Part shown: piece by piece, positions 7,657 to 17,700 of the stretch
Layout of the letters: each line of letters opens with the position of its first letter
Position numbering within the stretch: position 1 is the stretch's first letter
DNA from: Vibrio sp. Isolate34
Lineage (GTDB): Bacteria > Pseudomonadota > Gammaproteobacteria > Enterobacterales > Vibrionaceae
Direction: 5' to 3'
NCBI RefSeq assembly: GCF_022397915.1
Contig: NZ_JAKEUO010000017.1
Coordinates: 1 to 64,000, forward strand
Length of the DNA stretch: 64,000 nt
Notes under the pieces: model-generated
Database searches by the model: none
What the model saw: the letters and a program-made list of their open reading frames with translations, nothing else
What the model was told of the DNA's origin: nothing
Position numbers and translations under genes: made by a program

Positions 7657-9507
7657 ATGTACAAAAAATTTGAAGGCTTTACTGAAGCCTTTCCAAAGGG
7701 AGAGCCGATACAACCTCCTACTGGAATACTGGCATTCTGCCGCCATTACACTCGAGGTTTTGAAAAACCGTTAATCTTGCTCGGCCTAATGAGCATGACC
7801 ATCGCGATCATCGAAGTCGCGTTGTTCGGTTACATGGGCCAACTGGTTGATTGGCTATCAACCAGCAACCCAGAAACCTTCTTAGCAGATAACCAATCCA
7901 CACTAATGGGGCTTGGTGTTCTGTTATTGGTCGTGATGCCGATCTTGATTAGTGTTTACTCGCTCTTGCTTCACCAAACCTTGCTGGGTAACTACCCGAT
8001 GTCGATTCGTTGGTTGGCGCACCGCTATCTTTTGAAGCAGAGCTTGTCGTTCTATCAAGATGATTTTGCCGGACGTGTTGCCACTAAAGTGATGCAAACA
8101 TCGCTCGCGGTGCGCGAAACCGTGACCAAAATGGTTGATGTGTTTGTCTACGTGACGGTTTACTTCACGGCGATGCTGTTCATGCTCGCCGAATCAGATT
8201 GGCGCTTAATGGCTCCGATGCTGATTTGGTTGTTTGTTTATATCGGTATCCAGCTGCACTTCGTACCAAAGCTGAAAGACGTATCATCAGAACAAGCCGA
8301 TGCGCGTTCGTTAATGACAGGTCGTATTGTCGATAGCTACACCAACATCGCGACGGTGAAACTGTTCTCACACAGTAAAAGAGAAACCGAATACGCCGAA
8401 GAGGGCATGGAAGGCTTCCTTGATACTGTGCACCGCCAAATGCGCTTGGTAACCGGCTTCAACATCTGTGTTGAGTTCGCTAACTATCTATTGGTGTTCA
8501 GCATTGCTGGTATCTCTATCTACTTATGGCTAGATAGCGCAATCACCGTGGGTGCCATTGCGATTGCAGTGAGCTTAGCTCTGCGTATTAACGGCATGTC
8601 GAAATGGATCATGTGGGAAATCGGTGGTCTGTTTGAAAACCTAGGTACTGTAATTGATGGCATTAAAACGCTATCTAAGCCAATCGCTATCGAAGACAAG
8701 AAAGACGCTGAACCACTTAAGGTTCCACAAGGCGGCATCAACTTCGACAACGTTAGCTTTAACTACGGCGAGAACAAGGGCGTGATCAACAACCTTAATC
8801 TCAACATTAAGCCGGGCGAAAAAGTGGGCTTAGTAGGCCGCTCAGGTGCGGGAAAATCAACCTTGGTTAACCTGCTGCTGCGTTTCCATGATGTAGAAAG
8901 CGGTCGCATCCTGATTGACGATCAAGAGATCTCAACAGTGACGCAAGACTCGCTGCGCAGCAACATCGGTATGGTGACCCAAGATACTTCACTGTTGCAC
9001 CGTTCGATCAAAGACAACATTCTTTACGGTCGGCCTGAAGCATCCGATGAAGAAGTTTACGCAGCCACCAAACAGGCTCACGCGCATGAGTTTATCGAAA
9101 CCCTAACCGACCCATTTGGCAACATTGGTTACGATGCTCAAGTAGGTGAGCGTGGCGTTAAGCTTTCTGGTGGTCAGCGTCAACGTGTCGCTATCTCACG
9201 TGTTCTTTTGAAAAATGCGCCACTGTTGGTTCTGGATGAAGCGACGTCAGCCCTTGATTCAGAGGTAGAAGCGGCAATCCAAGAGAGCTTGATTGAGCTA
9301 ATGGAAGGCAAAACGGTGATCGCGATTGCGCACCGTCTATCGACCATTGCTGCGATGGACCGCCTGATCGTGCTTGATGAAGGCAATATCGTCGAAGAAG
9401 GTACGCACCAAGAGCTGATTAACCAGAATGGTATCTACGCACAGCTGTGGAATCACCAAACGGGTGGCTTCATTGCGGATGATCTTGAGCAGGCAACGAA
9501 CGCTTGA
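7657..9507 (+). CDS. ABC exporter, fused permease and ATPase
   Basis: This 616-residue half-transporter has a six-helix exporter domain (about residues 30-330) followed by a nucleotide-binding domain. The latter shows Walker A GRSGAGKS (about 394), Q-loop TQDTSLLHRS, signature LSGGQRQRV, Walker B LLVLDEATSALD and the switch histidine in IAIAHRLST. All catalytic residues are present. This is the MsbA/MdlB-like multidrug or lipid exporter class, acting as a homodimer in the inner membrane. Vibrio has many such paralogues and the substrate cannot be assigned. It is monocistronic, with a GGGAAA ribosome site and a terminator downstream. Confidence 0.88.
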   Translation: MYKKFEGFTEAFPKGEPIQPPTGILAFCRHYTRGFEKPLILLGLMSMTIAIIEVALFGYMGQLVDWLSTSNPETFLADNQSTLMGLGVLLLVVMPILISVYSLLLHQTLLGNYPMSIRWLAHRYLLKQSLSFYQDDFAGRVATKVMQTSLAVRETVTKMVDVFVYVTVYFTAMLFMLAESDWRLMAPMLIWLFVYIGIQLHFVPKLKDVSSEQADARSLMTGRIVDSYTNIATVKLFSHSKRETEYAEEGMEGFLDTVHRQMRLVTGFNICVEFANYLLVFSIAGISIYLWLDSAITVGAIAIAVSLALRINGMSKWIMWEIGGLFENLGTVIDGIKTLSKPIAIEDKKDAEPLKVPQGGINFDNVSFNYGENKGVINNLNLNIKPGEKVGLVGRSGAGKSTLVNLLLRFHDVESGRILIDDQEISTVTQDSLRSNIGMVTQDTSLLHRSIKDNILYGRPEASDEEVYAATKQAHAHEFIETLTDPFGNIGYDAQVGERGVKLSGGQRQRVAISRVLLKNAPLLVLDEATSALDSEVEAAIQESLIELMEGKTVIAIAHRLSTIAAMDRLIVLDEGNIVEEGTHQELINQNGIYAQLWNHQTGGFIADDLEQATNA

Positions 9508-9644
9508 TTTTTGTGCTATTTTAAAAGTGCGGCGTAATTCACACCAATTTGTTAATTAACGGTAAATTACACGTAGCAGAATGTTATGTCGTAATTATAT
9601 AATGACGTTAACACCAAAAACGCCTCGCTTGCGCGTTCTGGAAT

Positions 9645-9677
9645 AAGGCTAGACTTCGGGGGGAGGCTAGCCTTTCT
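9645..9677 (+). terminator. ABC exporter terminator
   Basis: AAGGCTAG (9645-9652) pairs with CTAGCCTT (9667-9674), followed by a short T stretch. Confidence 0.6.
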
Positions 9678-9793
9678 TATGCGCCTAGATCAGCAATCTT
9701 TCCCACCTGTTACGTAAACTTCATCGATCCTTTTGTTTTTTTCTTGGCGTTTTTTTCTTAAAATGCGCGCAGTATTCTTTCTAGAGATCAACC

Positions 9794-10501
9794 ATGAACA
9801 AAAGTGTCTTAACTAACGTTATCGCGTTAGCGCTGCTTGCTGGCGGCTATGTGACAGCAAACCAATACTTGCTTTATGCAGGCCTATTCGCATTTTCTGG
9901 TGCCATCACCAACTGGCTTGCGATTCACATGTTGTTCGAAAAAGTACCCGGCTTATACGGTTCAGGCGTTATCCCAGCACGCTTCGAAGAGTTCAAAGCA
10001 GCCATCAAACAACTGATGATGGAGCAGTTCTTTACTGAAAGTAACATCGACCGCTTCCTAAGCAGCGAGATGTCTGGCGGCCAATCACTGAACCTAGAGC
10101 CTGTGATTAAGAAGATCGACTTTAACCCTGCATTCGATTCACTGGTCCATGTCATCGAGAACTCTCAATTTGGTGGCATGTTGGCAATGTTTGGCGGTAC
10201 TGAAGCGCTAGAGCCAATGAAAGCGCCGTTTGTTGAGAAGATGCAAGAGTCAGTGATCGAAATCAGCAAGAGCGATTCGGTAAAGAATGCCATCAAAGAA
10301 GAGCTAGAATCTCCAGCGATGATGGACGAAATCAAAGAGAACATTGAAGCGATCATCGATCAACGCTTGAATGAACTGACACCGAAGCTTGTAAAAGAGA
10401 TGGTTCAAACCATGATCAAGAAGCACCTTGGCTGGCTTGTGGTTTGGGGTGGTGTATTCGGTGGTGTGATTGGCTTAATCTCTGCGGCAATTACGCTGTA
10501 A
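9794..10501 (+). CDS. DUF445 membrane protein
   Basis: This 235-residue protein has hydrophobic ends: an N-terminal pair of segments (TNVIALALLAGGYVTANQYLLYAGLFAFSG) and a C-terminal one (LVVWGGVFGGVIGLISAAITL). Between them is a charged helical middle. The motif ITNWLAIHMLFEKVPGLYGSGVIP is diagnostic of the DUF445/YheB family, known from Bacillus spore-associated membrane proteins and common in gammaproteobacteria without a defined role. The topology suggests a membrane-anchored hairpin with a long soluble helix bundle. It is monocistronic. Confidence 0.85.
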   Translation: MNKSVLTNVIALALLAGGYVTANQYLLYAGLFAFSGAITNWLAIHMLFEKVPGLYGSGVIPARFEEFKAAIKQLMMEQFFTESNIDRFLSSEMSGGQSLNLEPVIKKIDFNPAFDSLVHVIENSQFGGMLAMFGGTEALEPMKAPFVEKMQESVIEISKSDSVKNAIKEELESPAMMDEIKENIEAIIDQRLNELTPKLVKEMVQTMIKKHLGWLVVWGGVFGGVIGLISAAITL

Positions 10502-10550
10502 TCGGTTTACCAACAACCAACTTATCTGATTGCCTTTCCTGGCACTCAAC

Positions 10551-10582
10551 AAAAAATGGAAGCTAATTAGCTTCCATTTTTT
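10551..10582 (+). terminator. Terminator of the DUF445 gene
   Basis: AAAATGGAAGCTAATTAGCTTCCATTTT is a near-perfect inverted repeat flanked by A and T runs, and works for both converging genes. Confidence 0.85.
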
Positions 10583-10619
10583 ATATCTAAACAAACACGT
10601 CTGAAGTAAAACCCGTGTC

Positions 10620-11108
10620 CTATTTTAAGGTTGCCAACAACTCAGGGTTAACACCAAAGCCCTTTTTATGCTCTTCAATCACTACTTCACTGCGCGTCTG
10701 AATCACGCCAGGCAGCGTACCCAACTTGGTGGCCATAAATGCTTGGTATGCCTTCATGTCTTTCACTCGAACCTTGATCATGGTGTCGAAGTCTCCCGAC
10801 AATGAATAACACTCTTCCACCTCGGGCATCATTTCAACGGCTTGGGCAAACTTATCAAAAATCGAAAAGCTGGTCTGATCGAGGCGAATATGGATGAAGA
10901 CTTGAACATCGAGTCCCAACTTTTCTGAACACAGCTCAGCATGGTAGCCTGTTATGTAGCCCTCTTTTTCCAATCGCTTGAGCCTATCAGAGCAAGGAGA
11001 CGTCGTTAGGTTAACCTGCTTGGCCAACTCAACCACGGGTAAACGCCCTTTCATGTGCAGAATTCTTAGTATCTCTTTATCGATACGATCAAGTTGATGC
11101 TGAGACAT
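10620..11108 (-). CDS. Lrp/AsnC-family transcriptional regulator
   Basis: The product is 162 residues from the ATG at 11108, chosen because TAAGGAATGTT provides a ribosome site there; an upstream ATG 14 codons earlier has none. The N-terminal winged helix (LDRIDKEILRILHMKGRLPVVELAKQVNLTTSPCSDRLKRLEKEGYI) is a standard AsnC-type DNA-binding domain. The C-terminal RAM domain carries the ligand-sensing segment YSLSGDFDTMIKVRVKDM. The family senses amino acids and forms octamers. Its upstream half is AT-rich, fitting autoregulation. The proline genes 1.3 kb away are possible targets only by proximity. Confidence 0.88.
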   Translation of the reverse strand: MSQHQLDRIDKEILRILHMKGRLPVVELAKQVNLTTSPCSDRLKRLEKEGYITGYHAELCSEKLGLDVQVFIHIRLDQTSFSIFDKFAQAVEMMPEVEECYSLSGDFDTMIKVRVKDMKAYQAFMATKLGTLPGVIQTRSEVVIEEHKKGFGVNPELLATLK

Positions 11109-11386
11109 AACATTCCTTAAACATTCTAAATTCGGCTCAGTATATTCCATACTAAGAGCAATCGAAGAAAACCCCGCTCACACATTTAAAAACTAAATGC
11201 ACAAGTGATATTCACACCAAATATAAATCCACACAAATCGATAACAACCCTTATAAATCAAACTCTAGTTATTAACAAATTATTATAGAAATGACCCGAT
11301 AAACAAATAAGTTGAGCCAGAAACGAAAGAAAGGATATATGGCAAAGTGAATAATAGAATTATCAAAGAGAAAGGATGACTCTATT

Positions 11387-11557
11387 ATGAAAACGCAAGA
11401 ACTCGCATATAAGCCTTACGGTATTGGTTCATGGACGCACGTAACGGTATCAAAAGATGTTGCTCAAGCACTAGCAAGTGAATACTCAAACTATGGATGG
11501 GAAGTGAAGGTTGATGGCAATGCCATTGAAACTGAGCTTGCACTTAAGGCAGCCTAG
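11387..11557 (+). CDS. Small hypothetical protein, 56 aa
   Basis: A short protein beginning MKTQELAYKPYGIGSWTHVT and ending LALKAA is preceded by AAAGGA at 10 bases and followed directly by a strong terminator. That is a complete small transcription unit. The middle (VAQALASEYSNYGWEVKVDG) looks like one helix and a strand. No family recognised. Confidence 0.65.
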   Translation: MKTQELAYKPYGIGSWTHVTVSKDVAQALASEYSNYGWEVKVDGNAIETELALKAA

Positions 11558-11563
11558 AAACGC

Positions 11564-11590
11564 AAAAACCTCCTAACACGGAGGTTTTTT
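11564..11590 (+). terminator. Convergent terminator between two small genes
   Basis: AAAAACCTCC and GGAGGTTTTTT form a GC-centred stem with a T run, closing the 56-aa gene and usable from the opposite side. Confidence 0.85.
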
Positions 11591-11619
11591 GAATCAAGTT
11601 AGTAAGCACTTACTATGAT

Positions 11620-11844
11620 TTAGGCTAAGCCAACTTGGGGAACAGTACTTCCAGTTTCGCAACGGCAATTGCACGTGCGACAGAAGTGCTGAGTTTCCAT
11701 ATCGTAGTACAGGTTTCCACTAAATAGCTTTGACGTCCATTGCATCATACGGCCAGACGCTGTCTCGGGCTCTGATTCACAACGTTTCATTATAGACTTA
11801 TGTAGTGTTGTTTTTTTACATCCTTTGCAATAGAGATCAGGCAT
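11620..11844 (-). CDS. Small cysteine-rich, zinc-ribbon-like protein, 74 aa
   Basis: The sequence opens MPDLYCKGCKKTTLH and later carries FCRTCNCRCE, giving two CxxC knuckles plus an extra cysteine. This pairing suggests a single bound zinc. An AGGACAAAGG ribosome site precedes the ATG. It has no signal peptide and no recognised domain name; a DNA- or protein-binding adaptor role is only a guess. Confidence 0.6.
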   Translation of the reverse strand: MPDLYCKGCKKTTLHKSIMKRCESEPETASGRMMQWTSKLFSGNLYYDMETQHFCRTCNCRCETGSTVPQVGLA

Positions 11845-12310
11845 ACCTTTGTCCTATAGGTCTTTAGTGGTTACTGACAATTGACACATCATGTCCAATT
11901 CGGTTCCACAATTCACCGAGCTAATGACAAAAGTGAGGGCCAAGTTCAAAAAACAGCCACTTTTCTATTTTGTTTTTTGACATCAAACGTCGTAAAGATA
12001 TTTCCTCTTTCATTTATCACCCACTAAAACCTAGTTTCAATTTACATTGCAAACCTCAAAACTACGTTGCACTTTAGTCGAATTAACACTTAATTTTATA
12101 AATTACAGCGCAGTAATATCCTCTGACTTAGTATTCCATTTCAGCACAAGTACAATGATAAAAAGTACGAATAAAAAACATCCGGACCGGGTCAATGTTT
12201 ATTCAGATCTGGCATAAGCCGTGTGAGGAGATGGATCAGACCGCTCGCATAGAGTTTTAATATTTGGACATATCGACCAGAAAGAGGTCGAAAGCATTAA
12301 AGAATAGTCA
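11845..12310. other. Intergenic, no gene seen
   Basis: There is no convincing frame. A small hairpin, TCGACC (12273-12278) with GGTCGA (12286-12291), is visible. At 12041-12053 the sequence TTTACATTGCAAA differs by one base from the chromosome-2 centromere motif. Confidence 0.45.
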
Positions 12311-12340
12311 AAAAAATAGAGCCACCGAAGTGACTCTATT
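12311..12340 (-). terminator. Terminator of the put operon
   Basis: On the minus strand an AATAGAG/CTCTATT stem with a tight CTTCGG-type loop is followed by TTTTTT. It lies 50-80 bases past the putP stop. Confidence 0.85.
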
Positions 12341-12376
12341 GTTCTTTGTTCAACTCTTTTGCTAATGCATTTGCAT

Positions 12377-12391
12377 TTTTACAATGTAAAT
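12377..12391. promoter_or_regulatory. parS2-type centromere site
   Basis: TTTTACAATGTAAAT matches the palindromic Vibrio chromosome-2 ParB2 site TTTACANTGTAAA exactly. It touches the putP stop codon and lies before the operon terminator, about 24 kb from the main cluster. Confidence 0.8.
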
Positions 12392-13884
12392 TAGTCTAGC
12401 TCAACGAGGTTCTTCTCGAATTCAGCGTGTTGCTTCTTAACTTCGTCTTCTGGTTCGCCAGTGATTAGGCTCACGATAACGATAGAGATAGTCGATAGGA
12501 TGATTCCCGGTACGATTTCGTAAACATCGAACCAACCGCCCGTGAACTGCTTCCAAAGTACGATAGTCACACCACCAACCACGATACCCGCAAGAGCGCC
12601 GTTACGGTTCATACGAGGCCAGTACAGGCTCAATACGATAGCTGGGCCAAATGCCGCACCGAAACCTGCCCATGCGTAAGATACAAGGCCAAGTACCGAA
12701 CTATCTGGCGTCATCGCTAGCACAAGAGCAATAAGAGAGATTAGGATTACCGCGAAACGGCCTACACGAACGATCTCTTCAGACGTCGCATCTTTCTTAA
12801 GTACTTGCTTGTACAGATCTTCTGCTAGAGCAGATGAAGATACCAAAAGCTGTGAATCCGCTGTACTCATGATTGCCGCTAGGATTGCAGCAAGTAGGAT
12901 ACCTGCGATTACTGGGTGGAACATCGCGTTAACAAGAAGCATGAAGATCTTCTCACCATCGTCTAGCTTAGGCGCGCCAGAGTTAGTCACGTAAATAAGA
13001 CCAACAAGACCCACTAGCATTGCACCAACCATAGACAGTGCAGACCATACCACCGCAATACGACGCGCTGTTGTTAGGTCTTTATTGCTACGTGTTGCTT
13101 TGAAACGAGCAAGGATGTGTGGCTGACCGAAGTAACCTAGACCCCATGCCGCTAGTGAGATGATCGCGATAGCAGAAAGTGGCTCACCTTTCGCATCATT
13201 CCATAACGTTAGAAGTTCTGGGTTAATGTTGTGTAGGTCAGTAGATAGTTGACCAAGGCCACCGTTCATCGCTGCAATTGGTACAATCAATAGCGCTGCA
13301 GACATCAACAGACCTTGAACCAAGTCAGTCCAAGATACCGCAAGGAAACCACCAAACAGGGTGTACGAAACCACACATACTGTACCGATAATTACCGCAG
13401 TCGTGTAATCTAGGCCGAATACCGTTTCAAATAATTTGCCACCCGCTACCAAGCCTGAACTTGTATAGAAAAGGAAGAATAAAAGGATAAAGAAAGCAGA
13501 AATTGTTTGGATCAGCTTAGAGTTATCATTGAAGCGACGAGATAGGAACTCAGGCAACGTCAGTGATTCAGTTGTAATACTGTAAGTACGCAGACGCTTA
13601 GCACTGATTAACCAATTAGCCCAAGTACCCACAAGTAGGCCACCAGCAAGCCAGAATGCTTCAAAACCAGCAGCGTAAGCGTAACCTGGTAGGCCAAGTA
13701 GCAACCAACCACTCATGTCTGATGCACCAGCAGAAAGTGCAGCAGGCCATGGACCTAACGAACGACCACCTAGAAAGTAGTCAGTTGAGTTAGATGTACG
13801 TTTGTAAGCAATAACACCGATTGCCAGCATCATAATTAGATACGCAATGAACGTCGTCGTTATTGCAAAACTGTTTTCTATCAT
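12391..13884 (-). CDS. putP: Sodium/proline symporter
   Basis: This 497-residue protein of the SSS family, with about 13 membrane helices, imports proline with sodium. It matches E. coli PutP in hallmark blocks: DYFLGGRSLGPWPAALSAGASDMSGWLLLGLPG, LFGGFLAVSWTDLVQG, GWGLGYFGQPHILARF and LGLVSYAWAGFGAAFGP. The start at 13884 (MIENSF) is preferred over one 11 codons upstream because AGGACTATCAA gives a ribosome site. It is the last gene of the proline cluster, 167 bases after the preceding gene, and is followed by a parS2-type site and a terminator. Confidence 0.95.
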   Translation of the reverse strand: MIENSFAITTTFIAYLIMMLAIGVIAYKRTSNSTDYFLGGRSLGPWPAALSAGASDMSGWLLLGLPGYAYAAGFEAFWLAGGLLVGTWANWLISAKRLRTYSITTESLTLPEFLSRRFNDNSKLIQTISAFFILLFFLFYTSSGLVAGGKLFETVFGLDYTTAVIIGTVCVVSYTLFGGFLAVSWTDLVQGLLMSAALLIVPIAAMNGGLGQLSTDLHNINPELLTLWNDAKGEPLSAIAIISLAAWGLGYFGQPHILARFKATRSNKDLTTARRIAVVWSALSMVGAMLVGLVGLIYVTNSGAPKLDDGEKIFMLLVNAMFHPVIAGILLAAILAAIMSTADSQLLVSSSALAEDLYKQVLKKDATSEEIVRVGRFAVILISLIALVLAMTPDSSVLGLVSYAWAGFGAAFGPAIVLSLYWPRMNRNGALAGIVVGGVTIVLWKQFTGGWFDVYEIVPGIILSTISIVIVSLITGEPEDEVKKQHAEFEKNLVELD

Positions 13885-14051
13885 TTGATAGTCCTCATTT
13901 TGTAGAAAGCCTTCCATGCCTAATTCAATGCAAGGTACTCACCGTAAAGGCAAGCAAGTGCATTGAGTTAGGTATTGAGGCTCCAAAACACTATGAGTTA
14001 AATCCAAAGATGGAAAAAACCAAAAGTCTTTAGAGCCAGATTTACTGAAGG

Positions 14052-14756
14052 TTAGTGAGCTTCGCTTCCAAGTTCGAGCAAGGTCGCGTTACCGCCCACG
14101 GCTGTTATATTTATAGTTCGCGTACGCTCGGTAATGAAGCGCAGCGATAGGTGTGGATCATGAGCAACATTCATTGTTGTCAGATCCGTTTCAGCTACTA
14201 AACCGACGATTGCACCGTCACGCTTAGCAAGCTGTAAATTGATAGCTTGTGCCGTTTGTGAATTACCTACGTAACCCGCGCTTCGTACATCGCAAGACAG
14301 TAGCTGTTGAGCAGCGTCGTACGAGGCAACCTGCACCAGGTTGGTTGGTAGATTCGCTTGTTTCGCGGCATCTGCAATTAAGGTGTTGAACTGCACGTCA
14401 TCACTGCACAATTGAACGCTGTTACCTGCCAATAGTGCAGCAGTAATCATTGCCGTTGCGGTTTGCAGTGCCGGCACTTTCTCTTCGCAATCATCTACAA
14501 TCACCAAAGCCACACCACGGCCTGCGGCATACAGCTCATTGGTTTCGCCCGTAGGACCTGCCATTAGGTGATGTTCAGAAAGCAGCGCAGACGCTTGCTC
14601 TAGATGATAAGTCGCCACTGCAGCCAAAGGCACAGATTGACTTTCGATCTCTGATTTGAATGCAAGTACCTGAGCACTCTTATGATCAAAATCGGTAAGA
14701 TTCCATTGTTCCCACGCCAAGAAAGCATCAGAAAAACCTGTCACTTGATGAACCAT
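14052..14756 (-). CDS. Detached PutA C-terminal domain (ALDH-superfamily fold)
   Basis: This 234-residue protein lies 11 bases after putA. Its sequence matches the C-terminal non-catalytic ALDH-like domain of long PutA proteins: AGPTGETNELYAAGRGVALVI corresponds to the GPTGERN block of E. coli PutA, and AVGGNATLLELG to its closing AAGGNASLMTIG. In fused PutA enzymes this domain caps the P5C dehydrogenase and closes the substrate tunnel. Databases often label such proteins P5C dehydrogenase, but no catalytic cysteine motif or NAD loop is present, so it is unlikely to be an enzyme itself. The likely role is as a partner subunit of the short PutA next door. Confidence 0.75.
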   Translation of the reverse strand: MVHQVTGFSDAFLAWEQWNLTDFDHKSAQVLAFKSEIESQSVPLAAVATYHLEQASALLSEHHLMAGPTGETNELYAAGRGVALVIVDDCEEKVPALQTATAMITAALLAGNSVQLCSDDVQFNTLIADAAKQANLPTNLVQVASYDAAQQLLSCDVRSAGYVGNSQTAQAINLQLAKRDGAIVGLVAETDLTTMNVAHDPHLSLRFITERTRTINITAVGGNATLLELGSEAH

Positions 14757-14767
14757 GATACTGCTCC

Positions 14768-17700
14768 TTATGCCTTGTCTTGTGATTGAGAGAAATGAAC
14801 ATCAGTAAAGCGGTATAGGTAGTGAGGACCACCCGCTTTAGGGCCAGTACCAGACAAGCCTTGACCACCAAATGGTTGCACACCAACAACAGCGCCGACC
14901 TGGTCACGGTTGATGTAACAGTTACCCACACGAACGTGTTTTTCGATCCAACGGTAAGTTGTCTCGTTACGGCTGTGGATACCCATGGTTAAGCCAAAAC
15001 CAGTTTGGTTAATTTGGTCTACCACTTGCGCCAGTTCACTCGCTTTGAAGCGAACGATATGCAGTACAGGACCAAACTGCTCTTCTTTCAAACAGCTGAT
15101 GTCATCGATTTCAAATGCACTTGGTGGAACAAAGTCACCATGTTCACAATCCGCTCCTAGAGAAAGTTGAGCCACTTTCTTCTGGGTCTTGGTCATGTTT
15201 TCTAGGTGCGTCATCAACTTCTGTTTCGCGTTTTGGTCGATAACCGGGCCCACATCCGTTTTATGAAGATGTGGAATACCAACACTCAGCTCGTCCATTG
15301 CACCGTGAATCAGTGCAATTACGCGGTCTGCAATGTCTTCTTGGATGTAAAGCACACGCAGTGCAGAACAACGTTGACCAGCTGAAGCGAATGCAGAACG
15401 AATCACGTCACGAACCACCTGCTCAGGCAGTGCGGTACTGTCGACGATCATTGCATTTTGGCCGCCGGTTTCCGCGATAAACGGAACTGGCTTAGCGTTA
15501 CGGCTTGCCAATGACACGTTGATGCGTTGCGCTGTTGGGGTTGAACCCGTAAAGGCAACGCCCGCAATTGCATCGTGGCTGGTTAGCGCACTGCCGATCT
15601 CAGCACCACGACCTGGAAGCAACTGAATGGTGCCAGCAGGGAAGCCCGCTTCATTCATCAGTTCCACCGCGCGAGCTGCAATCAAGCTTGTTTGCTCTGC
15701 AGGTTTCGCCACAACGGTGTTACCCGCCACTAGTGCAGCGGTAATTTGGCCAAGGAAGATCGCCAATGGGAAGTTCCAAGGGCTGATACAAACGAACACA
15801 CCACGACCTTGTCGCGAAGCGATTCGAGTTAGACCATCAAAGCCTTTAAGCTCAAAACCTTGTAGGTTGTTCGCTTGTTTTGCGTAGTAACGACAGAAGT
15901 CGACCGCTTCACGTACTTCATCAATGCTGTCGTGAATTGTCTTACCCGCTTCTTGATGACAAATTGCCACCAGCTCAGCCAGGTTCTCTTCCATCAAATC
16001 AGCCAGCTTCTCAAGCGCAGCGGCTTTGGTTTCAACCGATGTCGCATTCCAATCAGCAAATGCTGCGTCTGCACCAGTGATCGCTGCGGAAACATGATCA
16101 AGGTTTGCAAAAGCCACCTGACCCACGTTAATACGACGATCGTAAGGTGCAGTTACTTGCTCAACATTCTGATCAGCCTTGATCATGCTTTCAGCAAGAG
16201 ATTCACCGTTGATCACAGGTCCAGCAGCCCATTGATTATTCAAAAAGCCTTTTACTTGCTCTTCAAACTGATGCGCTTCGCTTTCGATATCAATGTTCAC
16301 ACCGTATGAGTTCTTACGCTCAGGGAATACCGCTGGCGGCAGAGGAATCTTAGTGTTGTTCAACGTATCGAATGCCAAAAGCATGTCGACAGGGTGCTGT
16401 GTCAGCTCTGCCACAGGGCAGCGAGCATCAACCAAACGGTGCACAAACGAGCTGTTTGCGCCGTTCTCTAGCAAGCGACGTACTAGGTATGGCAGTAGAT
16501 CTTTGTGGCTACCCACTGGCGCGTAAATACGTACCGACTGTTGGTAAGCTTCCATCGCATGGTTGTAAAGAGAATCACCCATGCCGTGTAAGCGTTGGAA
16601 TTCAAAGTCTTTATGGTCAGTCATTACTGCAATAGCAGAAACCGTATGAGCATTGTGGCTCGCAAACTGCGGGAAGATATTGCCACGAACGCTTGGGCTC
16701 AATAGGTAACGCGCACATGCAAGGTAAGCTACGTCTGTCGCTTCTTTACGTGTGTAAACTGGGTAATCAGTAAAGCCAGCTTGTTGCGACCATTTGATTT
16801 CGCTGTCCCAGTAAGCACCTTTAACTAAGCGAAGCGGGATCAAATCACCCTGCTCTTTCGCTAGGCGGTTTAGCCATACTAGAACTGGTAGCGCACGCTT
16901 TGAGTACGCTTGAATAACCAGACCAAATTTACCCCAACCTTTTACAAGGTCAGTGCGGTACAGTTTTTCGAATAATTTAAGAGAAAGCTCTAAGCGATCC
17001 GCTTCTTCCGCATCAATCGTAATCGCAACATCGAGCTCTACTGCTCGGCGTAATAGTTGTTCTAGCGTATCGCACAGTTCATTTAAAACACGGTCTTCAT
17101 TCGCCACTTCATAACGTGGGTGAAGTGCAGAAAGCTTGATAGATACCGATGGAGCTGGGCTCGATTTTGAAGAGACATACGAGTCTCGACCTACAGCTTC
17201 AATCGCCATTAGGTAATCTTTGAAGTACTTATTTGCGTCTGCAGTAGTCAGTGCCGCTTCACCTAGCATGTCGTATGAATAGGTAAAGCCTTTGTCGCGC
17301 ATAGACTTACCGTTCTTTTGCGCTTCAGCAATGCTGCGGCCAAGAACAAACTGGTGACCCATCACTTTCATCGCTTGGTGCATCGCTTTACGAATCACTG
17401 GCTCTGAAAGCTTGTTCACTAAACGGTTAACCGCTTGTCCAGCACTCTGCTCGTTCGATGAAAGTCCAACCACCTTGCCTGTTAACATTAAGCCCCAAGT
17501 TGAAGCGTTTACAAAAACCGAATCAGAATTCTTTAGGTGAGACTTCCAATCCGCAACGCTTAGCTTGTCGCGAATCAGTGCATCAGCCGTTGCTGAATCA
17601 GGAATACGCATCAAGGCTTCCGCCAGACACATCAGCAAGATGCCCTCTTGAGTATCTAAGCTGTATTCAAGCAACAGTGCATCGATCATCTGGATAGAAG

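Noticed and set aside
12273..12291. TCGACC/GGTCGA hairpin as a separate small RNA
   Set aside because: The stem is only six pairs, with no terminator of its own and no promoter evident.
14052..14756. Independent P5C dehydrogenase
   Set aside because: It is too short and lacks the catalytic Cys and NAD-binding motifs; it aligns with the PutA C-terminal domain.
15875..16309. 144-codon plus-strand frame antisense to putA
   Set aside because: Shadow of the putA codon pattern; rich in Cys, Arg and Ser with no ribosome site.
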